The notes under the pieces: model-generated
Database searches by the model: none
The model's input: only the letters and a program-made list of their open reading frames with translations
Told to the model about the DNA's origin: nothing
Source of the DNA: UBA4416 sp048498515
GTDB lineage: Bacteria; Bacteroidota; Bacteroidia; B-17B0; Aurantibacillaceae
Direction: 5' to 3'
Assembly: GCA_048498515.1 (NCBI GenBank)
Contig: JBEHXV010000002.1
Location: 1 to 64,000 of the forward strand
Length of the DNA: 64,000 bases
Translations under genes and position numbers: made by a program
In this document: piece after piece, positions 26,898 through 35,518 of the stretch
Layout of the letters: each line of letters begins with the position of its first letter
Numbering within the stretch: the first letter of the stretch is position 1

Positions 26898-27701
26898 TTA
26901 TTTTCCTGATGCCTGGAATTCCTGGATAATAGAGAATCCTGCTTCATCCATAGCATATGTCAATTGATCTACACGGTTTGAGAATAAGTTGTAGAAAATG
27001 ATGGCGAATGCCGATGTACCGATACCTACCAATGTATTAATCAAGGCCTCAGAGATACCAGTTGCTAGGGCAGCAGTATCAGGAGTACCAGCGCTTGCTA
27101 AAGCCGCGAACGCACGAATCATACCTACAACCGTTCCAATCAAACCGGTTAATGTACCAATAGAGGCCATAGTTGAAATAACCACCATGTTTTTAGATAA
27201 CATCGGTAACTCTAATGCTGTAGCTTCTTCCAAAGCTTTAGTGATAGCGGCTACTTTTGCTTCTTTATCCATTGAGGCATCGTTTTGTACGAATTTGTAT
27301 TTGGTTAAACCTTCGTGAACCACGTTGGCCAATGAACCTTTTTGTTTGTCGCACTCAGCAATTGCTTCGTCCAATTGTCCGTTAGAGATCAACGATTTGA
27401 TCTTTGCAACAAATTTATCAGTTTGTCCACGTCCTGTTGCTTTTTGGATAGTGATGAAACGCTCGATAGCGAAAGTAATTACGGTGAAGAAGAACCCTAA
27501 CAGGAAAGGTACGATGATACCACCTTTGTACATTTGACCCATGAAGTTATGCGGGTGGCCTTTTTCCGGACCGTCAGCATCAAAGTTTGACGGAGAACCT
27601 AATACCTGGGTATAGATGATAAATCCGATACCAATACAAATTACAATTGCTAAAGCTGAAACGATTAATGGAAAACCGCCTGATGTTTTTTTGTTACTCA
27701 T
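26898..27701 (-). CDS. exbB: MotA/TolQ/ExbB proton-channel protein
   Basis: The 267-residue protein has a membrane helix at about 10-30, a second near 58-80, a cytoplasmic region with VAKIKSLISNGQLDEAIAECDKQKG, and two C-terminal helices around 168-190 and 210-235 with the family motif GLIGTVVGMIRAFAAL and GISEALINTLVGIG. It makes the proton channel that powers TonB. It is the first gene of the operon and has a good putative promoter upstream. Confidence 0.95.
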   Translation of the reverse strand: MSNKKTSGGFPLIVSALAIVICIGIGFIIYTQVLGSPSNFDADGPEKGHPHNFMGQMYKGGIIVPFLLGFFFTVITFAIERFITIQKATGRGQTDKFVAKIKSLISNGQLDEAIAECDKQKGSLANVVHEGLTKYKFVQNDASMDKEAKVAAITKALEEATALELPMLSKNMVVISTMASIGTLTGLIGTVVGMIRAFAALASAGTPDTAALATGISEALINTLVGIGTSAFAIIFYNLFSNRVDQLTYAMDEAGFSIIQEFQASGK

Positions 27702-28056
27702 GATTATTGATTTTAGTTAGTTTCTGATTTTTAGAATGAGGCCAAACATAATAAAAAGGTTTTTAAATAACAACACTCTAATACTATCTTTTTGTTAATG
27801 TTTAAGGCCGCTTCTTTTGGGTTATTGACGCTTTACAAGCGCAAATATTGCTTGTTTTTGGTAATTAAAACAGGCAGGTTTGTAAGTGGTTGATTTTGGG
27901 CAATAAGTGGTTGGATTTTTAGAGATTTTAACCACAGAGACACTGAGGGACAGAGAAAAAGAGGCGTTTTAGTAAAATTGTCAGTTCGTTACGAGTCGTG
28001 AGAGTCGGGAACTGTTTTGGTGTCTCAACACCACTCGACGTGACGAACAGCATTAT
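27702..28056. other. Intergenic region with promoter and repeat
   Basis: This 355-nt gap holds the exbB promoter and, at 27980-28044, a partial member of the TCAGTTCG..CTCGACGTGAC repeat family. I see no ORF with coding character and no tRNA. Confidence 0.7.
27743..27773 (-). promoter_or_regulatory. Putative promoter of the exbB operon
   Basis: On the minus strand TTG (27771-27773) and TATGTTTG (27743-27750) are 20 nt apart, fitting TTG-N(17-23)-TAnnTTTG, and give a leader of about 35-40 nt to the exbB ATG at 27701. Confidence 0.5.
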
Positions 28057-30015
28057 TTACTTCAAATAGCTAATGGCAATGATCTGGATTTTACGTTCTG
28101 CCGCAGCATAAGGGCTATAAACCGAGTTCCTTACATCTTTTACGTCGTCGCTTACCTTACTCACGGGTAATTCGCCTATATCCTCGTCAAAAAACTCAAT
28201 ACGACCTTCGGTTTCGTTGGTGTTATTGAAGTATTTAACAAATTTACCGCCCCCGTATTCTATAAAATAGTTGCGAAGGCTGCTGATGCGGCGTTTTGCC
28301 AGATTCACGTTATAGTCGGTGCTGGCCAGCGGGCTGCAATAGCCTTTCATGGTAATTTTTACTTTTTCGCCCCGTTTCAACACCTGGTCGAGCAGCAGGG
28401 CAAATTTTTCCAGGTCCTGCATACCGGCATCTACGCTATCCTCAAAAAAATTCTCTACCCGGTTTATGGCATAATCTTTTTGTTCGCCTTCCAGGCCTTT
28501 AGGGTATTCTGTTAAATATTTGGGTTTTAAAACGGTGTAATCCTCGTAGGTTTTTTTGTAATTCTTTTTAGTGACAATGACCTTGGTTTTTGGCTCGGGT
28601 TCATCGTTATGAAAGTAGAGGGTTAAAGGTACCAGAACTTTCATTTGGTTAATGATCTGGGCCGTTGTATCAACCGGTTTTGGTGGTTCGGTAAGCGGCG
28701 TTATTGGGAAGCTGTAAATGTCGTTACAACAGTTTGGCTTGTCTTCGAAATAAGAGCCCAGGCGGTTAGAAGAAATATAGGCTTTGTTCTTTTTGGAATT
28801 AATGCTATAGTAAATGTCGTTGTAACTGCTGTTTATAGGATAACCCAGGTTTTCGGGTTCGCCAAAGGCATTGTCTTTATACACCGATTTAAAAATATCG
28901 AAATTGCCCAGGCCCTTGTGCCAGGTGCTGCTAAAGTACAGGGTATTATTTTCCTTTACATACCATGGTGTAATTTCATCTTCCCCGGTGTTTACTTTTT
29001 TGCCAACGTTTACTGGTGTTTCAAATGTTCCATCGGCATTCATCACCGCGTACCAGATATCCATTGCGCCTTCGCCGGCGGCCCTGTCGCTCGAAAAGAA
29101 TAAAACTTCTTTACCATTCAGTTCGCTTAAACAGGGTTGTGTGGTATTACAACCACTCACATTAATAGGCGAAGGTAATTTTTGCAATTCTGTCCAGTGG
29201 CCGTCTTTAAAATGCGACAGGTAAATTTCGCAGCGGTATTGCGTGGCATTTAATGCTCCGCAACGCGACACAACTATTTTAGTGAAGTCGCTGTTAAAGC
29301 TGGTATTGGCATTATGGATGCCCGCTTTGTTAAACAGGCTGTCGAGTTCTTTTGCCTTTTGCCACTTGTTTTTCTTTTTGTCGGAAGTGTACAGCTTGTT
29401 GTAACCCACTTCATTTTTATCTTTTTTTGTTTGATCTCTTAGAGAAGAAAAGTACAATACAGTATCGTATTCAAAGGGCGCGTATTCGCTTACACGGCTA
29501 TTTACCATACTATCCAGGTGATGCACTTTTACATCTACCGGGTTTTTTACAAGAATCTGAGCATAGTCGCAGGCATCTACTTCCTGTTTAGCTTTGAGTG
29601 CCAGTTTCTTTTTTGCAGCGTCTTTGCTGTTGCGTTGCTTTTTGTAATACTTATCAAAATATTTTTTGGCTTCCTTATAGCGCCCGTTGGTCTTTAAGGC
29701 GGTAGCAATGTAAAAGGGAACTTCGGTATAGGTTTTCCCGTTATCTTTTTTATAAATTTTTTGGTACCAGTGCAGGGCCACATCGTTATCGTAATTTAAG
29801 CGCGAGGCATCGGCAAAGAACAGTTGGTAATCAATACGTGATGAATCGATGAGTATAACCTGGTTGTATATTTGAGCGGCCGATGAATAATCTTTTTCGG
29901 TAGTGGCCGCGGCTCCCTGTTTTAACAACTGTTTGATGTTTTGAGAAAAGAGCCCCTGCATCGTAAAAAAGCAGAGAATAAAAAATAGTTTATGTGTTGG
30001 TTTCAATACAGTCAT
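28057..30015 (-). CDS. TPR-PD40-OmpA domain outer-membrane protein (PorE-like)
   Basis: The start is placed at ATG 30013-30015 because the longer frame overlaps the upstream gene; the product is then 652 residues. Order: a hydrophobic signal (about 1-25, ending GLFSQ), TPR-like helices (about 30-160), a PD40/WD40-like propeller with repeats such as DFTKIVVSRCG, VLFFSSDRAAGEGAMDIWYA and TLYFSSTWHKGLGNFDIFK, and a C-terminal OmpA-like domain with MKGYCSPLASTDYNVNLAKRR that would bind peptidoglycan. PorE, a T9SS protein, has the same domain order. It lies one base after a PorP/SprF gene and probably links the surface module to the cell wall. Confidence 0.85.
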   Translation of the reverse strand: MTVLKPTHKLFFILCFFTMQGLFSQNIKQLLKQGAAATTEKDYSSAAQIYNQVILIDSSRIDYQLFFADASRLNYDNDVALHWYQKIYKKDNGKTYTEVPFYIATALKTNGRYKEAKKYFDKYYKKQRNSKDAAKKKLALKAKQEVDACDYAQILVKNPVDVKVHHLDSMVNSRVSEYAPFEYDTVLYFSSLRDQTKKDKNEVGYNKLYTSDKKKNKWQKAKELDSLFNKAGIHNANTSFNSDFTKIVVSRCGALNATQYRCEIYLSHFKDGHWTELQKLPSPINVSGCNTTQPCLSELNGKEVLFFSSDRAAGEGAMDIWYAVMNADGTFETPVNVGKKVNTGEDEITPWYVKENNTLYFSSTWHKGLGNFDIFKSVYKDNAFGEPENLGYPINSSYNDIYYSINSKKNKAYISSNRLGSYFEDKPNCCNDIYSFPITPLTEPPKPVDTTAQIINQMKVLVPLTLYFHNDEPEPKTKVIVTKKNYKKTYEDYTVLKPKYLTEYPKGLEGEQKDYAINRVENFFEDSVDAGMQDLEKFALLLDQVLKRGEKVKITMKGYCSPLASTDYNVNLAKRRISSLRNYFIEYGGGKFVKYFNNTNETEGRIEFFDEDIGELPVSKVSDDVKDVRNSVYSPYAAAERKIQIIAISYLK

Positions 30016-31272
30016 ATTACATATACACGGGGCAAACCCTTGTTTTAGGGACAAAGACTTTAGGTCTTGCATAAATATAAATAAAAGAAATTTCAAAACC
30101 ACCTCTTCCGTTAGTTGCTCGTTTGAATTGAGAATAGTTGTAATCATAAGAAGCCTGCAGCCTCATGCTTTTGTGCTCCAGGCCCACGGTAGTGATGAGT
30201 GCATCGCCTATTCTGGTTAAAATACCGACATTAAAAACCGTGTTGTTTTTAGGATCAATCGTGTAATAATACGATAAGCCCGCTAAATTCTCGCGGAACT
30301 TTTGCTGCTGGTTGCCATAGTATTCGAGCATAATGCTTGAGATGTTATTGAAGCTGTATTTTAACTGAACAGATTCATTGTGCTTAGGACGCAGCACGGC
30401 ATCCGAAGTGTTATTGAAAGAGAGGTTGGGCTTATTGATGTGGTTAATGGCATAACCCACCGTAGCTTTAATGTTTTGATTGAATTTTTTCTGAATAACA
30501 GTACCCAATCCAAAGTCCATAAAGACCTTGCTTTGACGCTCAAAATTCTCACCGCTTGAAAGTCCGGAGTTATAGGCATCCCCATCCCATTGCCTGTCGT
30601 ATGATAAACGATTAGGACTAATGCTGATGTTGGTAACACCAGCCAACACACCAACACCTACCGTTAATCCCGAATCGCTTTTAAACGAAAAGCGGTGATT
30701 GATGGGTACTTTAAATTCATTGATCTGGTACTTGCCATCACCGGCGGCATCATGGTTAAACATTAGTCCCACCGCCTCGTTTGTTTTTTTAATGAGGGAT
30801 TTCTGCAAATTAAAATCGGCACCAAAGCTAAAGGTACTGTAAGGCACGGGCACAGCTTTCCATTGGTTCCGGTAATTAAAGATCAAACGCCCTTCCCCAT
30901 CAAACAAACCTGCATTGGCCGGATTGGTATTGAGAGGTGACATTTGCCAGTTGGAGAAATGAATGTCTTGAGCACGCAAAACACACGCATTGAAGATCAA
31001 TCCTGCTAAAAGCAAGACAGAAAAAATGCTATGTAATTTTCCAACCTTCATTTATCTCATTAAGGTTATGTTTCCTTTTTTAAAGGACTGTTCACCATTG
31101 TTGCAGGTAAAGGTCATGTAATAGCCATACACCCCCTGATCCAACAGTTTTCCTTTATAAGTGCCATCCCAACCCACTTTAACATCGTTAGTTTCAAATA
31201 GTTTTTCCCCCCAACGGTTGTAGATGGTTAAATAGACATCGGTAATGAAATTACTACGGATGTACAGCACAT
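30016..31272. repeat. Duplicated block, copy 1 (PorP/SprF gene plus adhesin 3' end)
   Basis: Matches 34262-35518 at an offset of 4246. By eye 30354-31272 is identical (about 919 bp), while 30016-30353 has about 17 differences, nearly all silent. Past 31272 the match decays. This looks like gene conversion. Confidence 0.9.
30017..31051 (-). CDS. PorP/SprF family outer-membrane protein (copy 1)
   Basis: The 344-residue product has a signal peptide (about 1-27, ending LRAQ) followed by DIHFSNWQMSPLNTNPANAG, the recognised PorP/SprF start, and a beta-barrel-like pattern. SprF-like proteins help secrete or anchor the type B adhesins encoded next to them. The start codon directly abuts the stop of the adhesin gene upstream, so the two are translationally linked. 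It differs from the second copy at 34263 by a single residue (Ile for Val in SSIMLEYY). Confidence 0.93.
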   Translation of the reverse strand: MKVGKLHSIFSVLLLAGLIFNACVLRAQDIHFSNWQMSPLNTNPANAGLFDGEGRLIFNYRNQWKAVPVPYSTFSFGADFNLQKSLIKKTNEAVGLMFNHDAAGDGKYQINEFKVPINHRFSFKSDSGLTVGVGVLAGVTNISISPNRLSYDRQWDGDAYNSGLSSGENFERQSKVFMDFGLGTVIQKKFNQNIKATVGYAINHINKPNLSFNNTSDAVLRPKHNESVQLKYSFNNISSIMLEYYGNQQQKFRENLAGLSYYYTIDPKNNTVFNVGILTRIGDALITTVGLEHKSMRLQASYDYNYSQFKRATNGRGGFEISFIYIYARPKVFVPKTRVCPVYM

Positions 31273-34198
31273 CATTCACCCCATCGTTATTAGGTGTAAA
31301 ACCGGTTGGCAAATACACCACATTATCATTACACTGAGTAGCGATTACTTCCACATAAATGGTTTTTAATGCATGACGGCAATTGTATTCATCAATTGTA
31401 TAAATGGTGTATTCTCCCGATTTGGTTGGTGTAATGGCAAAGGTATTTCCGCCCGAGTAAGAAACCTGCGCGTCGGGCACCACGGTAATGGTATTATTAG
31501 TTGGCATCAGGCTTAAGGTCACAACCGACGTTTCTCCTAAAACTAAAGTGGCAGGATTAACCGTAATAAGCGAACTGTTATACGAGAACGAAGGAACAAT
31601 GACCGAGGTTGTCAACTGACTCTTGCAGGTATCGTTTCCATGCAGGGTAGAAATGGTAACCGTATAATTGGTGGTTGTACCCGGCCAGGCCAATGGATTG
31701 CTGATGTTGGCATTTGACAGAGAATTTGCAGGTTGCCAGGAATAGAACACGCCCCCTGTGGCTGTTAGCTGCACAGTATCTTGTTCACATTTTAAAAGGG
31801 AGGCATTAACCGAAACAGGATCAAACGGAGGCAGGGAAACAACCTGGCTTGCCGTATCTTTACACCCATACACATTTGTAGAAATTAACGTAACGGTGTA
31901 GGTGTTTGACGTACTATAATAGTGCAACGGGTTTTGAGAAGCGGATGTTAATGTATTCCCGAAATTCCAATCCCAGCTTACAGGCCCTACAGAAGAAGCG
32001 TCGGTGAATTGCACATTGTTACCACAAGAACCAATGCTATAGGTAAAGGTGGTATTAATTTTTGGATTAACCATTACGGTAGTAGTGACGGCAGTAAAAC
32101 AGGAAGGAGCGATCGAATTATTTTCGATAGACACACTGTATACCGTAGTAACGTTTGGCATAGCCACAGGGTTAGCACTGTTGGCATTTGATAAGGAACC
32201 AGAAGGCGACCAGGTATAGCTTGTGCCGCCACTGGCCTGTAACTGACTGCTGAAACCCCTGCAAATGGTATCGGCCGAGGAAAGAGATGTGGTAAAATTA
32301 AATACCGTAATGGGTTTTGTAATACTGTCACGGCAGCCAAAAGTATTGATGGTGAGTAACGAAACGCTGTAATTGCCATTGGCATAGGTTTGGGTGCTTT
32401 GATTATTTCCATTGGAAAGATTGCCTCCACTGAAATTCCACACCAGTGTATGTGTGCCCGGTGCATGTATGGAAGTATTTGTAAAACGCACCGAATCGGT
32501 GCAAGGGAAGGAAGTGATACTAAACCTGGCGGTATCAATAGGATTTACCGTGACGGAAGTTGTTAGGGTTTTAATACAGGTTTTGCCCAGCAAACTGTTT
32601 TGTGTAATGGTAACCGAATATACTGTGGTTGTACTTGCCGTACAGACGGGATTGGAAATACTTGTATTGGATAAACCTGTTGCCGGCTGCCATAAATAAG
32701 CATCGCCGCCATTGGCCAGAAGGTTTACCGGCCGGTTAGTACATTTTGATTTGGGTGGGTTCACATAAGCCGAGTCTACCGGCACCACTATGGTTTGTTG
32801 CAAGGTGTCTTTACAACCACCACTGTTTTGCGCAATAAGTTGTATGTTATAATTTCCGGCATTATTAAACGAATAGGAAATGGTTTGTAAGGTAGAGACT
32901 GGTGCAGAATTGATGTACCAGGTAAAACCATTGGTGATGGGTATTGATTGGTTTGTAAAGTGTACTAAATTGGAACAGGTATCGATAGCGGTTGTGAAAG
33001 AAGCGGTAGGTTTTGGATAAATTCCAATGGATACGGTAGCTGTATCATTGCAAGCAGGTTTGTTAAAAATAGCGGCTACCAGCGTTACGGTGTATGTACC
33101 AAGGCCCGGGTAGCTGTATGATGGTGACGTAACGTGCGAGGTATCGGCCAGTGTGGAGAGATCGCCAAAATTCCAACTGTAATTTAAGCCCGAACTACCT
33201 GTACTGGTGTTAATGAAAGTGGCATTGGTAGTGCCGCATAAATTTTGTGGTGTTTGTGCCGCCGCCACCACAAGACTTGGGCAAGGTTTCACAATCAGCT
33301 GGAAATCGCGTTTGGTTTCGCTTAAAAACACACCATGCCTGTATTCCTTTACCTTAATGCCAATAACAAAATAACCCTGGAGATTAGGCGTAGCAGTTAC
33401 CATGCCTGTGGAAGAATTAATTTGCATGGGCACACCGCCCAGCATATTGGTTGTAGTATAGGGCGGAAGCCAGGTGATGGTATTGAAGGGAGGATTTACA
33501 GGTGCCGTGGGGCAGGAAGATACAGCGCCCGAACAGGACGTAAAGGCCGGAGAAAATGGCCCGATAATAGGGCAGGCCGCATCGAGCCCGGTATAAGGCA
33601 TGAAGAGTTCGTACACCAGCGAGTCGCCATCGTAATCAATGGCAGAGTCGTCGAAACTCCAGGGTTTATTTTGGCAGATGAATGGCGGGGGCCAGAATTT
33701 AATAACAGGATTGCTGTTGTTAGCCACCACTTCGGGACCAGGAATAGTGGCGTAATAAGTGGCGCCTGTACACTCGGGGTCCACAATATTTAAAATGTTT
33801 TGGTTGCGGCAGCAACGCTGGTAAGAGATCTGGTAACCTCCGGGTATGGGCGGTAAATTGATCGTATCAATATAAGTGGTAACCTCATAACAAAAATCCA
33901 GGGGAGGAATGGTACAGGGATCGTTAATGGTTGGCGGTAATGTATCCAATCCCCTGAATGTCATTTGCAGCGTTTGAAGAAGCTGGTTACTGCTGTTAAA
34001 GATGCCTACTGTTGCCGGGTTATCGAAAGGCGGAACGCCCACATAACAATCGCGGTAAACGGTAAGGCGAATCTCGTAATTGTTTCCGGTTAGTTTTTTG
34101 TAATTCAGCTCCCCGCCCACAATATGAGTTGCCCTGGCCTGGAATACACCAAGCAATAGCAGCGCAAAACAAAACAGGCGAAGTACAGGTTTAGCCAT
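31052..34198 (-). CDS. Type B (CHU_C) PKD adhesin, 1048 residues
   Basis: A signal peptide (1-23, ending ARAT) precedes an N-terminal domain of about 300 residues starting HIVGGELNYKKL with RLTVYRDC, which is a frequent opening domain of gliding-motility-associated proteins. Then come PKD and Ig-like modules with WNFGD and WDWNFGN motifs and Cys-containing YxW(Q/S)P repeats. It ends with the CHU_C type B sorting domain from VVYLPTGFTPNNDGVNDV. The last 77 or so residues equal those of the 1680-residue adhesin. The adjacent PorP/SprF gene abuts it. The likely role is a surface adhesin or gliding filament. Confidence 0.93.
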   Translation of the reverse strand: MAKPVLRLFCFALLLLGVFQARATHIVGGELNYKKLTGNNYEIRLTVYRDCYVGVPPFDNPATVGIFNSSNQLLQTLQMTFRGLDTLPPTINDPCTIPPLDFCYEVTTYIDTINLPPIPGGYQISYQRCCRNQNILNIVDPECTGATYYATIPGPEVVANNSNPVIKFWPPPFICQNKPWSFDDSAIDYDGDSLVYELFMPYTGLDAACPIIGPFSPAFTSCSGAVSSCPTAPVNPPFNTITWLPPYTTTNMLGGVPMQINSSTGMVTATPNLQGYFVIGIKVKEYRHGVFLSETKRDFQLIVKPCPSLVVAAAQTPQNLCGTTNATFINTSTGSSGLNYSWNFGDLSTLADTSHVTSPSYSYPGLGTYTVTLVAAIFNKPACNDTATVSIGIYPKPTASFTTAIDTCSNLVHFTNQSIPITNGFTWYINSAPVSTLQTISYSFNNAGNYNIQLIAQNSGGCKDTLQQTIVVPVDSAYVNPPKSKCTNRPVNLLANGGDAYLWQPATGLSNTSISNPVCTASTTTVYSVTITQNSLLGKTCIKTLTTSVTVNPIDTARFSITSFPCTDSVRFTNTSIHAPGTHTLVWNFSGGNLSNGNNQSTQTYANGNYSVSLLTINTFGCRDSITKPITVFNFTTSLSSADTICRGFSSQLQASGGTSYTWSPSGSLSNANSANPVAMPNVTTVYSVSIENNSIAPSCFTAVTTTVMVNPKINTTFTYSIGSCGNNVQFTDASSVGPVSWDWNFGNTLTSASQNPLHYYSTSNTYTVTLISTNVYGCKDTASQVVSLPPFDPVSVNASLLKCEQDTVQLTATGGVFYSWQPANSLSNANISNPLAWPGTTTNYTVTISTLHGNDTCKSQLTTSVIVPSFSYNSSLITVNPATLVLGETSVVTLSLMPTNNTITVVPDAQVSYSGGNTFAITPTKSGEYTIYTIDEYNCRHALKTIYVEVIATQCNDNVVYLPTGFTPNNDGVNDVLYIRSNFITDVYLTIYNRWGEKLFETNDVKVGWDGTYKGKLLDQGVYGYYMTFTCNNGEQSFKKGNITLMR

Positions 34199-34261
34199 AG
34201 CAATTAAGATATACTAAGCTAAGAAAAATAATGGGGATTAAAAAGGCCAATGAGTAAAGGA

Positions 34262-35518
34262 ATTACATATACACGGGGCAAACCCTTGTTTTAGGGACAA
34301 AGACTTTAGGTCTTGCATAAATATAAATAAAAGAAATCTCAAAACCACCTCTTCCGTTAGTTGCTCGTTTGAATTGAGAATAGTTGTAATCATAAGAAGC
34401 CTGCAGCCTCATGCTTTTGTGCTCCAGACCAACGGTAGTGATGAGCGCATCACCTATTCGGGTTAAAATTCCGACATTAAAAACCGTGTTGTTTTTAGGA
34501 TCAATCGTGTAATAATACGATAAGCCCGCTAAATTCTCGCGAAACTTTTGCTGCTGGTTGCCATAGTATTCGAGCATAACAGAAGAAATATTGTTGAAAC
34601 TGTATTTTAACTGAACAGATTCATTGTGCTTAGGACGCAGCACGGCATCCGAAGTGTTATTGAAAGAGAGGTTGGGCTTATTGATGTGGTTAATGGCATA
34701 ACCCACCGTAGCTTTAATGTTTTGATTGAATTTTTTCTGAATAACAGTACCCAATCCAAAGTCCATAAAGACCTTGCTTTGACGCTCAAAATTCTCACCG
34801 CTTGAAAGTCCGGAGTTATAGGCATCCCCATCCCATTGCCTGTCGTATGATAAACGATTAGGACTAATGCTGATGTTGGTAACACCAGCCAACACACCAA
34901 CACCTACCGTTAATCCCGAATCGCTTTTAAACGAAAAGCGGTGATTGATGGGTACTTTAAATTCATTGATCTGGTACTTGCCATCACCGGCGGCATCATG
35001 GTTAAACATTAGTCCCACCGCCTCGTTTGTTTTTTTAATGAGGGATTTCTGCAAATTAAAATCGGCACCAAAGCTAAAGGTACTGTAAGGCACGGGCACA
35101 GCTTTCCATTGGTTCCGGTAATTAAAGATCAAACGCCCTTCCCCATCAAACAAACCTGCATTGGCCGGATTGGTATTGAGAGGTGACATTTGCCAGTTGG
35201 AGAAATGAATGTCTTGAGCACGCAAAACACACGCATTGAAGATCAATCCTGCTAAAAGCAAGACAGAAAAAATGCTATGTAATTTTCCAACCTTCATTTA
35301 TCTCATTAAGGTTATGTTTCCTTTTTTAAAGGACTGTTCACCATTGTTGCAGGTAAAGGTCATGTAATAGCCATACACCCCCTGATCCAACAGTTTTCCT
35401 TTATAAGTGCCATCCCAACCCACTTTAACATCGTTAGTTTCAAATAGTTTTTCCCCCCAACGGTTGTAGATGGTTAAATAGACATCGGTAATGAAATTAC
35501 TACGGATGTACAGCACAT
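34262..35518. repeat. Duplicated block, copy 2
   Basis: Second copy of the block at 30016-31272. It holds the whole second PorP/SprF gene and the final part of the adjacent adhesin gene (about 220 bp). Confidence 0.9.
34263..35297 (-). CDS. PorP/SprF family outer-membrane protein (copy 2)
   Basis: This 344-residue protein matches copy 1 except for one Ile/Val exchange. Signal peptide, barrel pattern and start are the same. It abuts the stop of the 1680-residue adhesin gene, and 64 nt of AT-rich sequence separate it from the next adhesin. Two almost equal partners imply each adhesin has its own dedicated PorP but both use the same recognition surface, the shared CHU_C domain. Confidence 0.93.
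   Translation of the reverse strand: MKVGKLHSIFSVLLLAGLIFNACVLRAQDIHFSNWQMSPLNTNPANAGLFDGEGRLIFNYRNQWKAVPVPYSTFSFGADFNLQKSLIKKTNEAVGLMFNHDAAGDGKYQINEFKVPINHRFSFKSDSGLTVGVGVLAGVTNISISPNRLSYDRQWDGDAYNSGLSSGENFERQSKVFMDFGLGTVIQKKFNQNIKATVGYAINHINKPNLSFNNTSDAVLRPKHNESVQLKYSFNNISSVMLEYYGNQQQKFRENLAGLSYYYTIDPKNNTVFNVGILTRIGDALITTVGLEHKSMRLQASYDYNYSQFKRATNGRGGFEISFIYIYARPKVFVPKTRVCPVYM

Noticed and set aside
30016..30147. Longer start for the TPR-PD40-OmpA protein
   Set aside because: It would place the start inside the PorP gene; ATG at 30013-30015 gives a proper signal peptide.
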